Assembly (NCBI RefSeq): GCF_001425175.1
Contig: NZ_LMDV01000008.1
Span: 977,494 to 1,041,493, forward strand
Length of the DNA stretch: 64,000 bases
Origin: Nocardioides sp. Root1257
Lineage (GTDB): Bacteria; Actinomycetota; Actinomycetes; Propionibacteriales; Nocardioidaceae
Direction of reading: 5' to 3'
The notes under the pieces are model-generated. The model made no database searches. It worked only from the letters and a program-made list of their open reading frames with translations, and was not told the origin of the DNA. Positions 23,255 through 32,208 of this stretch are shown piece after piece (position 1 is the first letter of the stretch; each line of letters starts with the position of its first letter). The position numbers and the translations under genes are program-made.

Positions 23255-25414
23255 CTACGGCGCTGCGTCGGCGTCGGGCTGCTCGGAGAGCTCCTTCGGG
23301 GCCTTCTGGTCGCCGTGGCCGGGCCACCAGGCCGCGTGCCCGATCAGCGCGGTGAGCGACGGCGTCAGGAACATCGCCATCACGAACGCCGCGATGAAGA
23401 TGCCGAACGACAGCGCGAAGCCCATCGACGTCAGCAGGCTGTTGCCGCTGAGCATCAGCGACGCGAACGTGCCGGCCAGGATGACGCCGGCGGCGGCGAT
23501 GGTCGGTCCGGCGTGCTTGAGCGCCTCGGCAGCCGCAGGTCGCGGTTCCTTGCCGTCCCGCGCCTCCTCGCGCAGTCGGGCGATCATCAGGATGTTGTAG
23601 TCCGTGCCGAGTGCGGTCACGAAGAGGTAGATGTAGATCGGGAGCATGAAGATCAGGCCGTCCGCGCCGCCGATGTACTGGAAGACGATCACCGTCGCCC
23701 CGAGCGTCGCGGCGAAGCTGAGCCCGACCGCCGCCATCAGGTAGAGCGGCGCGACCAGGCTGCGCAGCAGCAGCGCCAGGATCAGCATGATGACCAGCGC
23801 GGCGACCGGGAAGACGACCTTGTAGTCACGGACCATCGCCGTCTGGAGGTCGGCGAAGATCGACGGCGTACCGCCGACGAAGGCCTCGGTCCCGTCGGGT
23901 GCGGCGCCGTGCGCGGCCTCGCGCACGGGGCCCTTGACGTCCTGGAGGGCGGCGTCCGAGGCCGGGTCCTCGTCGAGGACCACGCTGAACTGGGCGGCGG
24001 TGCCGTCCTCCGACGGTACGGCGGGGTAGACCTGCGTCACGCCGTCCGCGGCCTCGAGGTCGGTGCGGTAGGTCTCGAGCTCCGCCGGATCGAGCTTCCC
24101 GTCGTCGGAGACGAGGATGACCGGGATCGGCTCGCTGGCACCGGCGGCGAAGTGGTCCTGGAAGGTGTGCAGGGCCTCCGTCGACTCCACGTCGTCGGGC
24201 AGGCTCGAGTTGAAGTCGAACGACGGGTTGAAGCTGAACGCGAAGATCGCGAGGATCCCCAGGATCAGGCCCGAGACGATCGCGAAGCGGCCCGGCCGAC
24301 GGCCGAGGGACTCGCCGATCTGGGCGAAGCGGGCCGCCTTCGGCTCGTTGCGCCACTTCTTGGACGGCCAGAACAGCGCGCGCCCGAGCACGGTGACGAC
24401 CGCCGGGACCAGCGTCAGGGCGGCCACCAGCGTCACGGCGACCGCGATCGCCAGCGCGGGGCCGATCGCCTTGAAGATGCCGAGCGAGCTCAGCAGGAGG
24501 GCGAGGAACGCGACGATGACGGCGCCACCCGCAGAGGCGATCGCCTCGCCGGCGCGCTCGAGGGCGTGCACGACGGCGGCCCTCGTGTCCTCGCCCTGGC
24601 GCAGCCGCTCGCGGTAGCGGAAGAGGAAGAAGAGGATGTAGTCGGTGCCGATGCCGTAGAGGACGACGACGAGGATCGTCTCGATCGACGAGTCGGCCTT
24701 CAGGTCGAACGCCTCGTTGGCCCACCCGATCAGGCCGGTGGCGACGAAGGACACCAGCGTCACGACGACGACCGGCATCAGGCAGATGATCACGCTGCGG
24801 AAGATGATCGCGAGCAGGCCGACGATGAGCACGACGGTGGCGATACCGACGATCGCGAGCGCCCGGTTGCCCGACTCCTGGGAGTCGAGACCCTGCGGCA
24901 CCGAGCCGGTGGTCTGCGCCGTCAGGTCCGTGCCGTCGGTCAGGTCGGCGAGGTCGTCCCGCATCGCCTTGGCGTCGTCGAAGGCCTGGGTGTCGAACCC
25001 GGTGGAGTCCTCGGCGAGCCCGACGATCCCGATCTGGACCTTGCCGTCCTCGGAGACGTTGGGCTTCCCGTCAGGGCTGACGGTGACGACCTGCTGGACG
25101 AAGGTGTCCTTGCCGAGCTCGGGCCCGAGCTCCTCGGCGATCGACGAGACCTTCGCCTGGTCCTCCTGGGTCAGCGCCTTCCCGTCCTCGCGCTCGAAGA
25201 CGATGAGCGCGGCCGGCGTGGTGGCGCCCGGGAACTTCTCCTCCTGGAGCTTGGTCGCCTTGATCGACTCGTAGTGGTCGGGCAGGAACTCCGACTCCTC
25301 CTGGGTCGTGGTCAGCGCCGGAGCAAGCGAGACGACGGCGACGGCGAGCACCACCCACGCTGCGATGACGAACCACGGACGACGGGACGCGAGACGACCA
25401 AGGAAGGCGAACAC
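23255..25414 (-). CDS. MMPL/RND-type membrane transporter
   Basis: 719 residues with the twelve-helix MMPL layout: one N-terminal helix (RPWFVIAAWVVLAVAVVSLAP), a large periplasmic-side loop, a first block of five helices, and the mirror arrangement in the second half. The GIGTDYILFFLFRYRE and GTDYNILMIARLREE motifs, with conserved Asp-Tyr pairs in helices 4 and 10, are the proton-relay signature of MmpL and SecDF-like transporters. The substrate is probably a lipid or hydrophobic compound. GTG 25414 is preferred over TTG 25420, because a TAGGGT box ends 7 bases before it. Confidence 0.92.
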   Translation of the reverse strand: MFAFLGRLASRRPWFVIAAWVVLAVAVVSLAPALTTTQEESEFLPDHYESIKATKLQEEKFPGATTPAALIVFEREDGKALTQEDQAKVSSIAEELGPELGKDTFVQQVVTVSPDGKPNVSEDGKVQIGIVGLAEDSTGFDTQAFDDAKAMRDDLADLTDGTDLTAQTTGSVPQGLDSQESGNRALAIVGIATVVLIVGLLAIIFRSVIICLMPVVVVTLVSFVATGLIGWANEAFDLKADSSIETILVVVLYGIGTDYILFFLFRYRERLRQGEDTRAAVVHALERAGEAIASAGGAVIVAFLALLLSSLGIFKAIGPALAIAVAVTLVAALTLVPAVVTVLGRALFWPSKKWRNEPKAARFAQIGESLGRRPGRFAIVSGLILGILAIFAFSFNPSFDFNSSLPDDVESTEALHTFQDHFAAGASEPIPVILVSDDGKLDPAELETYRTDLEAADGVTQVYPAVPSEDGTAAQFSVVLDEDPASDAALQDVKGPVREAAHGAAPDGTEAFVGGTPSIFADLQTAMVRDYKVVFPVAALVIMLILALLLRSLVAPLYLMAAVGLSFAATLGATVIVFQYIGGADGLIFMLPIYIYLFVTALGTDYNILMIARLREEARDGKEPRPAAAEALKHAGPTIAAAGVILAGTFASLMLSGNSLLTSMGFALSFGIFIAAFVMAMFLTPSLTALIGHAAWWPGHGDQKAPKELSEQPDADAAP

Positions 25415-25474
25415 GTCCAAAACCCTAGCGACGGTCGGCGTCCGTTTGCCTCCGACTTTTGTCTACAAAGGTCG

Positions 25475-26641
25475 TCAGGACCGCGGCAGCTGGAGCGGCA
25501 CGTCGAGCGTGGGGTCATCGACGTGGAAGCCGTCGAGGACGGTCTCGCTCCGCCCGTCGGTGCCGATCCGCTGCAATGAGACTGCACCGTCGGCGGCAGC
25601 CACGACCGCGAGCAGGTGGTCGTCGTCCTCCCACGCCCACGACTTGATCAGGCCGTCGTCGTACGTCGCGACCGGGGCGCCGCTACGAGCGTCCCTGATC
25701 GTGAGCGAGAGCGGCCCGGCCCCCTCGGCGAAGAGCGTCATCACCAGGGCGCCGTCGGGGGAGAAGAGGAAGACGTTGTCCTCGCAGGTGTCCCACAGGA
25801 GGTCGGCGGCGCCGACGTCGTACACCCCGCCACAGGCGTGGATGTCGTCGGCGGCGATGCCCGTGATCGCGGCGAGCAGGTCGCCGTCGCTGGTCGCGTC
25901 CATCACCGCAGGAAGGGCGGTCGGCAGGTCGCGCACCCCGCCGTTGCTGGAGGCCGCCCAGCTGCCGTCGAACTCCCCCTTCCCGTCCTGGCTCCGGCCG
26001 ACCACCTCGCAGTCGGTCCGACAGTCGCCGGTGATCGCCACGAGCGCGGGCATCACCCCCGGGACCCGGCCGAGGGTGCGTGGCGCGTCGCTTCCGGCCA
26101 CCAGCAGCTGCGGCGATCCGTCGGTGCCCATCCAGGCGACGGCCGACCGGTCGGCGGCCACCGCGAGCGATCCGCCGGTGGTCGGGAAGTGGTCCACGCC
26201 GTTCCCGTTCTGGTCCAGCAGCGAGATCTTCGTGCCGTCGTCGTCGAGCGTCGAGATGACGAACCGGTCGGTCCACAGCGGGGTGAAGCTCATGACCCGG
26301 GCGTTCCGCGGAAGACGCACGGGGATCCGCGGCCCCTCGGGATAGATGATCACGTCGTCCTGGAGCGTGGGTACGCCGGCCGCGTTCGGGTCGACGGCGT
26401 GCGTCGGACTGGGGTTCGCCGGGCCGGGGTCCGACTTGTCCGCGCCCGCGCCGCCGAGCAGCGCGATCGGCAGCACGACGGCCGCGACGAGCGCGACCCC
26501 AGCGGCGACGCCCGCCCGCCGGCGGCGCCGGATCTGCCCGGCCCGTCCACGCACGTCGTCGAAGGTCAGCGCGGTGCCGGTCACGTCGTCGGCCCGCTCG
26601 CGCAGGGTGCGGGTCAGGTCCCCGCTGCTGTCGTGGCTCAT
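25475..26641 (-). CDS. Membrane-anchored propeller protein, putative anti-sigma partner (cassette 1)
   Basis: 388 residues. A cytosolic N terminus of about 45 residues (LTRTLRERADDV, then GRAGQIRRRRR) leads into one membrane helix (about 46-65). An external region follows with repeated blade-like segments such as SLAVAADRSAVAWMGTDG and VFLFSPDGALVMTLF, suggesting a beta-propeller. There is no HxxxCxxC zinc motif. Its ATG overlaps the stop of the ECF sigma gene (ATGA). By analogy with other sigma/membrane pairs the N-terminal tail would hold the sigma factor while the external domain senses a signal. The role is inferred from arrangement and from three sister cassettes. Confidence 0.75.
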   Translation of the reverse strand: MSHDSSGDLTRTLRERADDVTGTALTFDDVRGRAGQIRRRRRAGVAAGVALVAAVVLPIALLGGAGADKSDPGPANPSPTHAVDPNAAGVPTLQDDVIIYPEGPRIPVRLPRNARVMSFTPLWTDRFVISTLDDDGTKISLLDQNGNGVDHFPTTGGSLAVAADRSAVAWMGTDGSPQLLVAGSDAPRTLGRVPGVMPALVAITGDCRTDCEVVGRSQDGKGEFDGSWAASSNGGVRDLPTALPAVMDATSDGDLLAAITGIAADDIHACGGVYDVGAADLLWDTCEDNVFLFSPDGALVMTLFAEGAGPLSLTIRDARSGAPVATYDDGLIKSWAWEDDDHLLAVVAAADGAVSLQRIGTDGRSETVLDGFHVDDPTLDVPLQLPRS

Positions 26642-27144
26642 CGTTCCTCCTCCCGGAGCTCGGGCGCGGTCTCGCGCAGTCGGGCGAGCGCGCGGCTCGT
26701 CTGGGACTTGACGGTGCCGACGGAGATCCCGAGCACCTCCGCGGCCTCGGCCTCGGTCAGCTCCTCGTAGTAGCGCAGCACCAGGACGGCACGGGCCTTG
26801 CGCGGCAGCGTCTGCACCGCCGACCAGAGCGCGAGGCTCTGCCCGTCGTCGTACGCCGGCGGTGGGCTCGCCACCTCCGGGACCGCCTCGGTCGGGTGCT
26901 CGCGCCGGCGCCAGGCGCGACGCCAGAGCGAGTTGTGCTCGTTGACCATGATCCGTCGCACGTAGGCGTCGACCGACTCGCGCTCATGCACGCGGTCCCA
27001 GGCCAGGTAGAGCTTCGCCAGCGAGGTCTGCAGGAGGTCCTCGGCCTGGTGCTGGTCGCCGGTGAGCAGGTAGGCCGTGCGCAGCAGGCGGCCCTGGCGG
27101 GCCTGGAGGTACGCCGTGAAGTCGGCGTCCCGGTCCGTCGTCAT
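26638..27144 (-). CDS. ECF sigma factor, SigE70-like (cassette 1)
   Basis: 168 residues with sigma region 2 ([20 protein letters not shown], then LYLAWDRVHERESVDAYVRR) and region 4 (AVLVLRYYEELTEAEAAEVL, then [20 protein letters not shown]). This is the SigE70-type subgroup common in actinobacteria. ATG 27144 has GGGAG seven bases upstream. An in-frame GTG at 27171, 6 bases after the promoter -10 box, is an alternative leaderless start. The gene overlaps its membrane partner by 4 bases. The promoter at 27178-27206 is shared in sequence with cassettes 2 and 3, which suggests autoregulation or cross-regulation. Confidence 0.9.
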   Translation of the reverse strand: MTTDRDADFTAYLQARQGRLLRTAYLLTGDQHQAEDLLQTSLAKLYLAWDRVHERESVDAYVRRIMVNEHNSLWRRAWRRREHPTEAVPEVASPPPAYDDGQSLALWSAVQTLPRKARAVLVLRYYEELTEAEAAEVLGISVGTVKSQTSRALARLRETAPELREEER

Positions 27145-27177
27145 CGCAGCTCCCGCTTCTGTCACCACCACACGCCC

Positions 27178-27206
27178 TAGACGCAGGTCGGTGCCCGATG
27201 GTTGCA
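27178..27206 (-). promoter_or_regulatory. ECF promoter of cassette 1
   Basis: On the minus strand: TGCAACC, 16 bases, CGTCTA, then 6 bases to an in-frame GTG. The same motif and both spacings occur at 29620-29648 and 37264-37292. Confidence 0.7.
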
Positions 27207-27214
27207 ATCCTCGC

Positions 27215-27916
27215 TCAGCGACCCGGACCGAGCACGAACCCGAGGTCCGCGCCGTGCTGCCGGACCGGTTCGGTCGCGAGCTCGCGACGCCCCGCATCGT
27301 CGACGCGCACGACCGCCGTCCAGCCACGTCGGGTGCGGACGGCGAGACGGTGGTGTGCATCTTCGGGGACCCACGTCGGCACGGGCGCGACCCGGTCCAG
27401 GTAGCGCCCGATCCGCACGAACATCGCCACACCCGGCTCGGGCCGGAAGACGCGGCGGGTGTGCTCCCTGCCGTCCGGCCGAGCCCGGTGCACGACCGTG
27501 CGCGCGAGGTCGCCCGCGAGGGACTCGGGGCAGAATGCCGTCACCCACCACACCCAGCCGTCGACCCTACGCGTCGCGCCGGTCGAGCAGCCCAGGTCGC
27601 GGGCCGAGTGCTCGGTCACGAACCAGAGCCCGACCGATCCCTCGAAGTAGCGGGTGTCCGCGACCAGGAAGCCTCCGGCGTACGGCGTGATCGAGCTGAT
27701 GCCGAACGTGGTCGGCAACTTCGTGCGGGTGCCGTCGGGCGCGACCCAGGTGTCGCCGTCGGCGTACCCGATGCGCGGCGGGTCGCCACGGGGGAGGTCG
27801 ACGAGGGTCGACGGGCTCGACGCCTGCGGCGCCGGCACGACGACCGGAGAGCCCGCGGATCCGGTGCACCCGCTCGCCAGCGCTGCGGTCACCAGGAGCG
27901 CGAGGAGGGTCTTCAC
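27215..27916 (-). CDS. Lipoprotein related to the cassette 2 propeller
   Basis: 233 residues. A lipoprotein signal ends in ASGC with Cys17. Residues 50-95 (GYADGDTWVAPDGTRTKLP, then TPYAGGFLVADT) resemble the external domain of the cassette 2 membrane protein (DGNVYVAADGTRTRLP, then TPYRGGFLVVGG), so it is probably a partial paralogue with the membrane helix replaced by a lipid anchor. It starts 39 bases after that gene's stop and is likely the third gene of cassette 2. A cysteine pair (LGCSTG, AFCPES) may be a disulfide. Possible roles: ligand-binding accessory to the anti-sigma protein, or a decaying copy. Confidence 0.7.
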   Translation of the reverse strand: MKTLLALLVTAALASGCTGSAGSPVVVPAPQASSPSTLVDLPRGDPPRIGYADGDTWVAPDGTRTKLPTTFGISSITPYAGGFLVADTRYFEGSVGLWFVTEHSARDLGCSTGATRRVDGWVWWVTAFCPESLAGDLARTVVHRARPDGREHTRRVFRPEPGVAMFVRIGRYLDRVAPVPTWVPEDAHHRLAVRTRRGWTAVVRVDDAGRRELATEPVRQHGADLGFVLGPGR

Positions 27917-27955
27917 CTCCGTTCCACGCGCGCGGCGGGCGCTCGGTTGTCCGGG

Positions 27956-29107
27956 CTACGGCGCGAGGTGGACGGTGGTCCCGCCGCCGCTCGGATCCCA
28001 GCTCGTCGCCTTCGACGCCAGCTGGACCGCCCCGTCGAGAGTGGTGCGCAGGATGGCCTCGGTGCGGTCCTGGAAGGCCGCCAGCAACAGGTGGTCGTCG
28101 TCCTCCCAGGCGATGCCGCTGAACTTCAGCCCCACCGGCAGCGCGAACTCGTGCAGCCGCTTGCCGGTCGCGCTGTCGAAGACCGCCCACCCGCCCTGGT
28201 CGACGGAGGTGGACGCGCCGACCACGAGAGAGCCGTCCGGGCTGAACGAGAGGAGCTGCCAGCCAGGAGCCCGCCACTTCTCGGCGCCGCTGGTCACGTC
28301 GAGTACCACGCCGGTGGCCTGCGCGCGGGCGCCTCCGGCGAGCTGGCCTGCGACCAGCCCGCCGTGCTCGTCGACCGCGGAAGCGTAGGCGAGGGTCCCG
28401 ATCGGCGTGGGCGTGCCGTCGAAGTCGACCAGCTTCGGCTGCTCCTCGACGGGGGAGCTCGTGACCACCCGGCCACCGAGGATGCCGACCGGGTCCGCCA
28501 GCGCGAGCGGCATCGTCTCGGTCTGCTCCTCGCCGACCCCGTCGGTCGGGCCGAGCGTGAGCGTCGTCCGGGTGCTGCGGCAGTCGCCGGCGGCGTACGC
28601 CGTCCGCGTGCGGTCGTGGTCGACGACGAGGCGGGGCTGCCCACAGCGCTGCCACACCTCGTCCAGCTGGCTGTCGAGGAGGGTGAGGCGGGGACCGTTG
28701 CCGCCGACGACGAGGAACCCACCCCGGTACGGCGTCGCGGTGAGGACGTTGCGGATCGGGAGCCTGGTCCGGGTGCCGTCGGCGGCCACGTAGACGTTCC
28801 CGTCGAGCCACGGAACGGACGGAGCCGTTCCCAGAGCGACATCGGCGAGCCGGAAGTGCGGCGCCGGGGTCGGCCCGGGCCGGTCGACCGGGCCCGTGCT
28901 GCTCCGGACCTGCCGGGCGGCGTCGATCACGAACGGCGTGGCGAGCACGGCGACGACCACCGTCGCGACGGCGGCGTACCGGACCCGGTGGCGACGCCGG
29001 ATCCGCCCGGCGGCCGACACCACGTCGCTCATCGGGGTCGCCGGGACGGTGCGGTGGTCGACGCGCTCGTGCAGCGTCCGGGTCAACAGGTCCTCCGGGC
29101 CGGTCAT
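27956..29107 (-). CDS. Membrane-anchored propeller protein, putative anti-sigma partner (cassette 2)
   Basis: 383 residues. N-terminal MTGPEDLLTRTLHERVD, then AAGRIRRRHRVR directly before one membrane helix (about residues 45-62), the same plan as cassette 1. The external domain has repeated beta strands (NVYVAADGTRTRLP, LLSFSPDGSLVVGAS, IAWEDDDHLLLAAFQD) consistent with a six- or seven-bladed propeller. ATG 29107 overlaps the sigma stop by 4 bases. A longer open frame upstream is an artefact of the sigma gene in another frame. The function is inferred as anti-sigma or signal sensor; no zinc motif is present. Confidence 0.75.
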   Translation of the reverse strand: MTGPEDLLTRTLHERVDHRTVPATPMSDVVSAAGRIRRRHRVRYAAVATVVVAVLATPFVIDAARQVRSSTGPVDRPGPTPAPHFRLADVALGTAPSVPWLDGNVYVAADGTRTRLPIRNVLTATPYRGGFLVVGGNGPRLTLLDSQLDEVWQRCGQPRLVVDHDRTRTAYAAGDCRSTRTTLTLGPTDGVGEEQTETMPLALADPVGILGGRVVTSSPVEEQPKLVDFDGTPTPIGTLAYASAVDEHGGLVAGQLAGGARAQATGVVLDVTSGAEKWRAPGWQLLSFSPDGSLVVGASTSVDQGGWAVFDSATGKRLHEFALPVGLKFSGIAWEDDDHLLLAAFQDRTEAILRTTLDGAVQLASKATSWDPSGGGTTVHLAP

Positions 29108-29583
29108 GGCTGCTCCTGGGGGAGACGGGTGCGCAGGGCCGCGATCGCCCGGCTCGACTGGGACTTCACGGTGCCGACGGAGATGCCGAGGAGGTCGGCG
29201 ATCTCGGACTCGGTGAGCTGCTCGTAGTAGCGCAGCACGATGACAGCGCGCTGCCGCGGAGGGAGGGACGCGACGAACTCCCACACGGCCTCGCGACTGC
29301 CGTCGTACTCGATCTCCGACCTGGCCACGTCCGGCGGCGATGCCGTGACCACCTCGCGACGCCGCCACGGCCGACGCCATGCGGTGCGGTGCTCGTTGAC
29401 CAGGATGCGGCGCGCGTAGGCGTCCACGTTGTCCCGGTCGTCCAGGCGGTCCCAGGCCAGGTAGAGCTTGGCGAGGCTCGTCTGCACGAGGTCCTGGGCG
29501 GCGTGCTCGTCGTGCGTGAGGAGCAGCGCGAGCCGCTGGAGGGCGGGCTCGCGCGCCGCCAGCCAGGACTCGAAGTCCGTCAC
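29104..29583 (-). CDS. ECF sigma factor, SigE70-like (cassette 2)
   Basis: 159 residues from GTG 29583. Region 2 has LALLLTHDEHAAQDLVQTSL and LYLAWDRLDDRDNVDAYARR; region 4 has AVIVLRYYEQLTESEIADLL and [20 protein letters not shown]. It is close to cassette 1 (identical LAKLYLAWDR and [11 protein letters not shown] blocks), so the tandem pair arose by duplication. GTG 29583 has GGGGAG seven bases upstream; an in-frame GTG at 29613 lies exactly 6 bases after the -10 box and could be a leaderless start. It is divergent from the mycothiol-dependent formaldehyde dehydrogenase gene. Confidence 0.9.
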   Translation of the reverse strand: MTDFESWLAAREPALQRLALLLTHDEHAAQDLVQTSLAKLYLAWDRLDDRDNVDAYARRILVNEHRTAWRRPWRRREVVTASPPDVARSEIEYDGSREAVWEFVASLPPRQRAVIVLRYYEQLTESEIADLLGISVGTVKSQSSRAIAALRTRLPQEQP

Positions 29584-29619
29584 GTCGATGCTCCCCGATC
29601 GCCTCTCGTGCACACCCCC

Positions 29620-29648
29620 TACACGAGGCGGGCCCGCATACGGTTGCA
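29620..29648 (-). promoter_or_regulatory. ECF promoter of cassette 2
   Basis: On the minus strand: TGCAACC, 16 bases, CGTGTA, 6 bases, in-frame GTG (29613). Matches the cassette 1 and 3 sites in motif and both spacings. Confidence 0.7.
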
Positions 29649-29681
29649 TGAACCCGAGACGTTTCCACGAGAGGGAGTCGC

Positions 29682-30782
29682 ATGCAGCAGGTCAAGGCGG
29701 TCGTAGCCCGCGCCAAGGGTCAGCCGGTCGAGCTGACGACGATCAACGTGCCGGACCCAGGCCCGGGCGAGGCGCTGGTGCAGGTGCAGGCCTGCGGGGT
29801 CTGCCACACGGACCTGCACTACCGCGAGGGCGGCATCAACGACGACTTCCCGTTCCTGCTCGGCCACGAGGCCGCGGGCGTGGTCGAGGCCGTCGGACCC
29901 GACGTCACCGGCGTCGCGCCGGGCGACTTCGTGATCCTCAACTGGCGCGCGGTCTGCGGTGAGTGCCGGGCCTGCAAGCGCGGCGACCTGCAGTACTGCT
30001 TCAACACCCACAACGCCACCCAGAAGATGACCCTCGAGGACGGGACCGAGCTGTCGCCGGCCCTGGGCATCGGCGCGTTCGCCGAGAAGACCCTGGTGGC
30101 CGCCGGACAGTGCACGAAGGTCGACCCGTCGGCCCGGGCGGCGGCCGTCGGCCTCCTCGGCTGCGGCGTGATGGCCGGCATCGGTGCCGCGATCAACACC
30201 GGCGCCGTCACCCGCGGCCGGTCGGTCGCGGTCATCGGCTGCGGTGGCGTGGGTGTGGCCGCGATCGCGGGCTCCGCGCTCGCGGGCGCGTCACCGATCA
30301 TCGCCGTGGACATCGATGCGAAGAAGCTCGAGAAGGCCAAGGCCATGGGCGCCACCCACACCGTCGACTCCTCGTCGGTCGACCCGGTCGAGGAGATCAA
30401 GCGGATCTGCGCCGAGACCTACGACGGCGCCGACGGTGCCGACGTCGTGATCGAGGCCGTCGGTCGTCCCGAGACCTGGAAGCAGGCGTTCTACGCCCGC
30501 GACCTCGCGGGCACGGTGGTTCTGGTCGGCGTACCCACGCCCGACATGAAGGTCCCCGACCTGCCGCTCATCGACGTCTTCGGCCGCGGCGGCGCGCTCA
30601 AGTCGAGCTGGTACGGCGACTGCCTGCCGACCCGCGACTTCCCGATGCTGGTCGACCTCTACCAGCAGGGCCGGCTCGACCTGGACGCGTTCGTCACCGA
30701 GGAGATCGGCATCGGTGACATCGAGGCGGCGTTCGAGAAGATGCATCACGGCGACGTGCTCCGCTCGGTCGTGATCCTCTGA
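29682..30782 (+). CDS. mscR: S-(hydroxymethyl)mycothiol dehydrogenase
   Basis: 366-residue zinc alcohol dehydrogenase. The catalytic zinc site [14 protein letters not shown] lies near residue 40, [12 protein letters not shown] near 65, the structural zinc cysteines in [15 protein letters not shown] near 95-110, and the NAD loop [14 protein letters not shown] near 190. Length and sequence fit the mycothiol branch (Rv2259-like), which oxidises the formaldehyde-mycothiol adduct to formyl-mycothiol; the same enzyme reduces S-nitrosomycothiol. Its stop overlaps the start of a metallo-hydrolase (TGATG), the same pairing as Rv2259-Rv2260. ATG 29682 has a GAGGGAG ribosome site. Confidence 0.92.
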   Translation: MQQVKAVVARAKGQPVELTTINVPDPGPGEALVQVQACGVCHTDLHYREGGINDDFPFLLGHEAAGVVEAVGPDVTGVAPGDFVILNWRAVCGECRACKRGDLQYCFNTHNATQKMTLEDGTELSPALGIGAFAEKTLVAAGQCTKVDPSARAAAVGLLGCGVMAGIGAAINTGAVTRGRSVAVIGCGGVGVAAIAGSALAGASPIIAVDIDAKKLEKAKAMGATHTVDSSSVDPVEEIKRICAETYDGADGADVVIEAVGRPETWKQAFYARDLAGTVVLVGVPTPDMKVPDLPLIDVFGRGGALKSSWYGDCLPTRDFPMLVDLYQQGRLDLDAFVTEEIGIGDIEAAFEKMHHGDVLRSVVIL

Positions 30783-31390
30783 TGACGGCCCGCGTCGACC
30801 ACGCGGTCTCGTCCGGCACCTTCAGCCTCGACGGCGAGACCTTCGACGTCGACAACAACATCTGGGTCGTCGGCGACGACAGCGAGTGCGTCGTGATCGA
30901 CGCGCCGCACAGCGTCTCCGACATCCTGGCCGTCGTGGGGGACCGCAAGGTCAAGGCGATCGTGTGCACCCACGCGCACGACGACCACGTGCGCGTCGCT
31001 CCGGCGCTGCGCGAGGAGGTCGTCGCGCCGATCATGCTGCACCCGGACGACAAGGTGCTCTGGGAGCTCACCCACGCCGACTACCTGTGGGACCTGGACC
31101 TCGCAGACGGCGTGACGATCGAGGTGGGCGGTACGACGCTGCAGGTGCTGCACACGCCGGGTCACGCGCCGGGTGCGGTCTGCCTGTACGCGCCCGATCT
31201 CGGCTGCGTCTTCACCGGGGACACCCTCTTCAACGGTGGGCCCGGCGCGACCGGCCGCTCGTACTCCGACAGCGACCTCATCAAGGAGTCGATCCGGGCC
31301 CGGCTGTTCGCGTTGCCCGACGACACCGTCGTCCACACCGGGCACGGCGACGACACCACGATCGGCGCCGAGAAGGCCCTGCTGGGTTGA
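30782..31390 (+). CDS. Metallo-beta-lactamase-fold hydrolase (mscR partner)
   Basis: 202 residues with the zinc motif CTHAHDDHVRV near residue 63, the LHTPGHAPGAVCLY block near 123, FTGDTLFNGGPGATGRS near 143, and HTGHGDDTTIG near the C terminus. Glyoxalase II-like in layout. Given the overlap with mscR it probably hydrolyses the formyl-mycothiol product to formate and mycothiol; this is inferred from gene order. A strong terminator follows. Confidence 0.9.
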   Translation: MTARVDHAVSSGTFSLDGETFDVDNNIWVVGDDSECVVIDAPHSVSDILAVVGDRKVKAIVCTHAHDDHVRVAPALREEVVAPIMLHPDDKVLWELTHADYLWDLDLADGVTIEVGGTTLQVLHTPGHAPGAVCLYAPDLGCVFTGDTLFNGGPGATGRSYSDSDLIKESIRARLFALPDDTVVHTGHGDDTTIGAEKALLG

Positions 31391-31396
31391 TGTCTG

Positions 31397-31422
31397 GCCG
31401 GCGGGACCAAGGTCCCGCCGGC
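31397..31422 (+). terminator. Terminator after the mscR operon
   Basis: A perfect 12-bp stem (GCCGGCGGGACC with GGTCCCGCCGGC) around an AA loop, 7 bases after the hydrolase stop. No T-tract, as is common in high-GC actinobacteria. Confidence 0.7.
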
Positions 31423-31519
31423 ACCCTCCTTCGGGCCCTGCCCGCCTCGCCCGCGAATTCCTAACGTCGTAGGTGAAGCGAGGACGAAGGGAATCCCCGC
31501 CGGAAGAGGGAGACGCATC

Positions 31520-32116
31520 ATGCGCTCGGCATTCGACAAGCTCATCTCGTGGACCGGCCTGGCACTCGCCGCGGTCCTGCTCGTGGCCGGCGGGCTGCTC
31601 ACGTGGGCGAACACGTTCATCGGCGACCAGGTCCACGACCAGCTCACCATGCAGGGCATCACGATGCCCGAGGGCGACGCACTGTCATCGCTGCCCGCGG
31701 ACGACGCCGCCGCGCTGAAGCCGTACGCCGGCAGCCCGCTGGACACCGGGCCCGAGGCCAAGGCGTACGCCGACCACTACATCCTCGTGCACATGAACGC
31801 CGCGTCCGAGGGCAAGACCTACTCCGAGGTCAGCGGTGAGTACGTCGCGATGACGCCCGAGCAGCAGGCCTCGCCCGACGGCCAGGCGCTGGCCGGCCTC
31901 CGCCAGACGCTGTTCATGGGCAACACCCTGCGCGGCCTGCTCCTCTACGGCTACGCGTTCGCCACGATCGGCACCATCGCCGGCATCGCCGCGATCGCCG
32001 CCTTCGCCGGAGCAGCCGTCCTGCTGGCGCTCTTCGCCCTCGGCCTGTGGCACTCCCACCGGGCCCGGGTCGCCGAGGCGGCCGGCACCCCGCAAGCGGT
32101 GCCGCAGCCGGTCTGA
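31520..32116 (+). CDS. Membrane protein of unknown function
   Basis: 198 residues. One N-terminal helix (about residues 10-30) is followed by an external region of about 95 residues rich in Asp and Ala, then two helices (about 135-155 and 160-180), and a short basic tail. I recognise no family; the plan resembles other actinobacterial proteins with an extracytoplasmic loop between first and second helices. ATG 31520 has a GGGAGACGC site. Flanked on both sides by strong terminators, it is a single-gene unit. Confidence 0.7.
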   Translation: MRSAFDKLISWTGLALAAVLLVAGGLLTWANTFIGDQVHDQLTMQGITMPEGDALSSLPADDAAALKPYAGSPLDTGPEAKAYADHYILVHMNAASEGKTYSEVSGEYVAMTPEQQASPDGQALAGLRQTLFMGNTLRGLLLYGYAFATIGTIAGIAAIAAFAGAAVLLALFALGLWHSHRARVAEAAGTPQAVPQPV

Positions 32117-32136
32117 CGCAGGACCTGTCAGCCAGG

Positions 32137-32181
32137 ACCCGCACGGCACGCCGATTCCCATCGGCGTGCCGTGCGGGTTTC
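32137..32181. terminator. Strong terminator, perfect 19-bp stem
   Basis: ACCCGCACGGCACGCCGAT (32137-32155) pairs fully with 32160-32178 across a TCCC loop and is followed by TTT. It lies between the convergent membrane-protein and methyltransferase genes. Confidence 0.88.
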
Positions 32182-32208
32182 ACCGGCTGGCCGCCGAAAC
32201 CCGCACCC

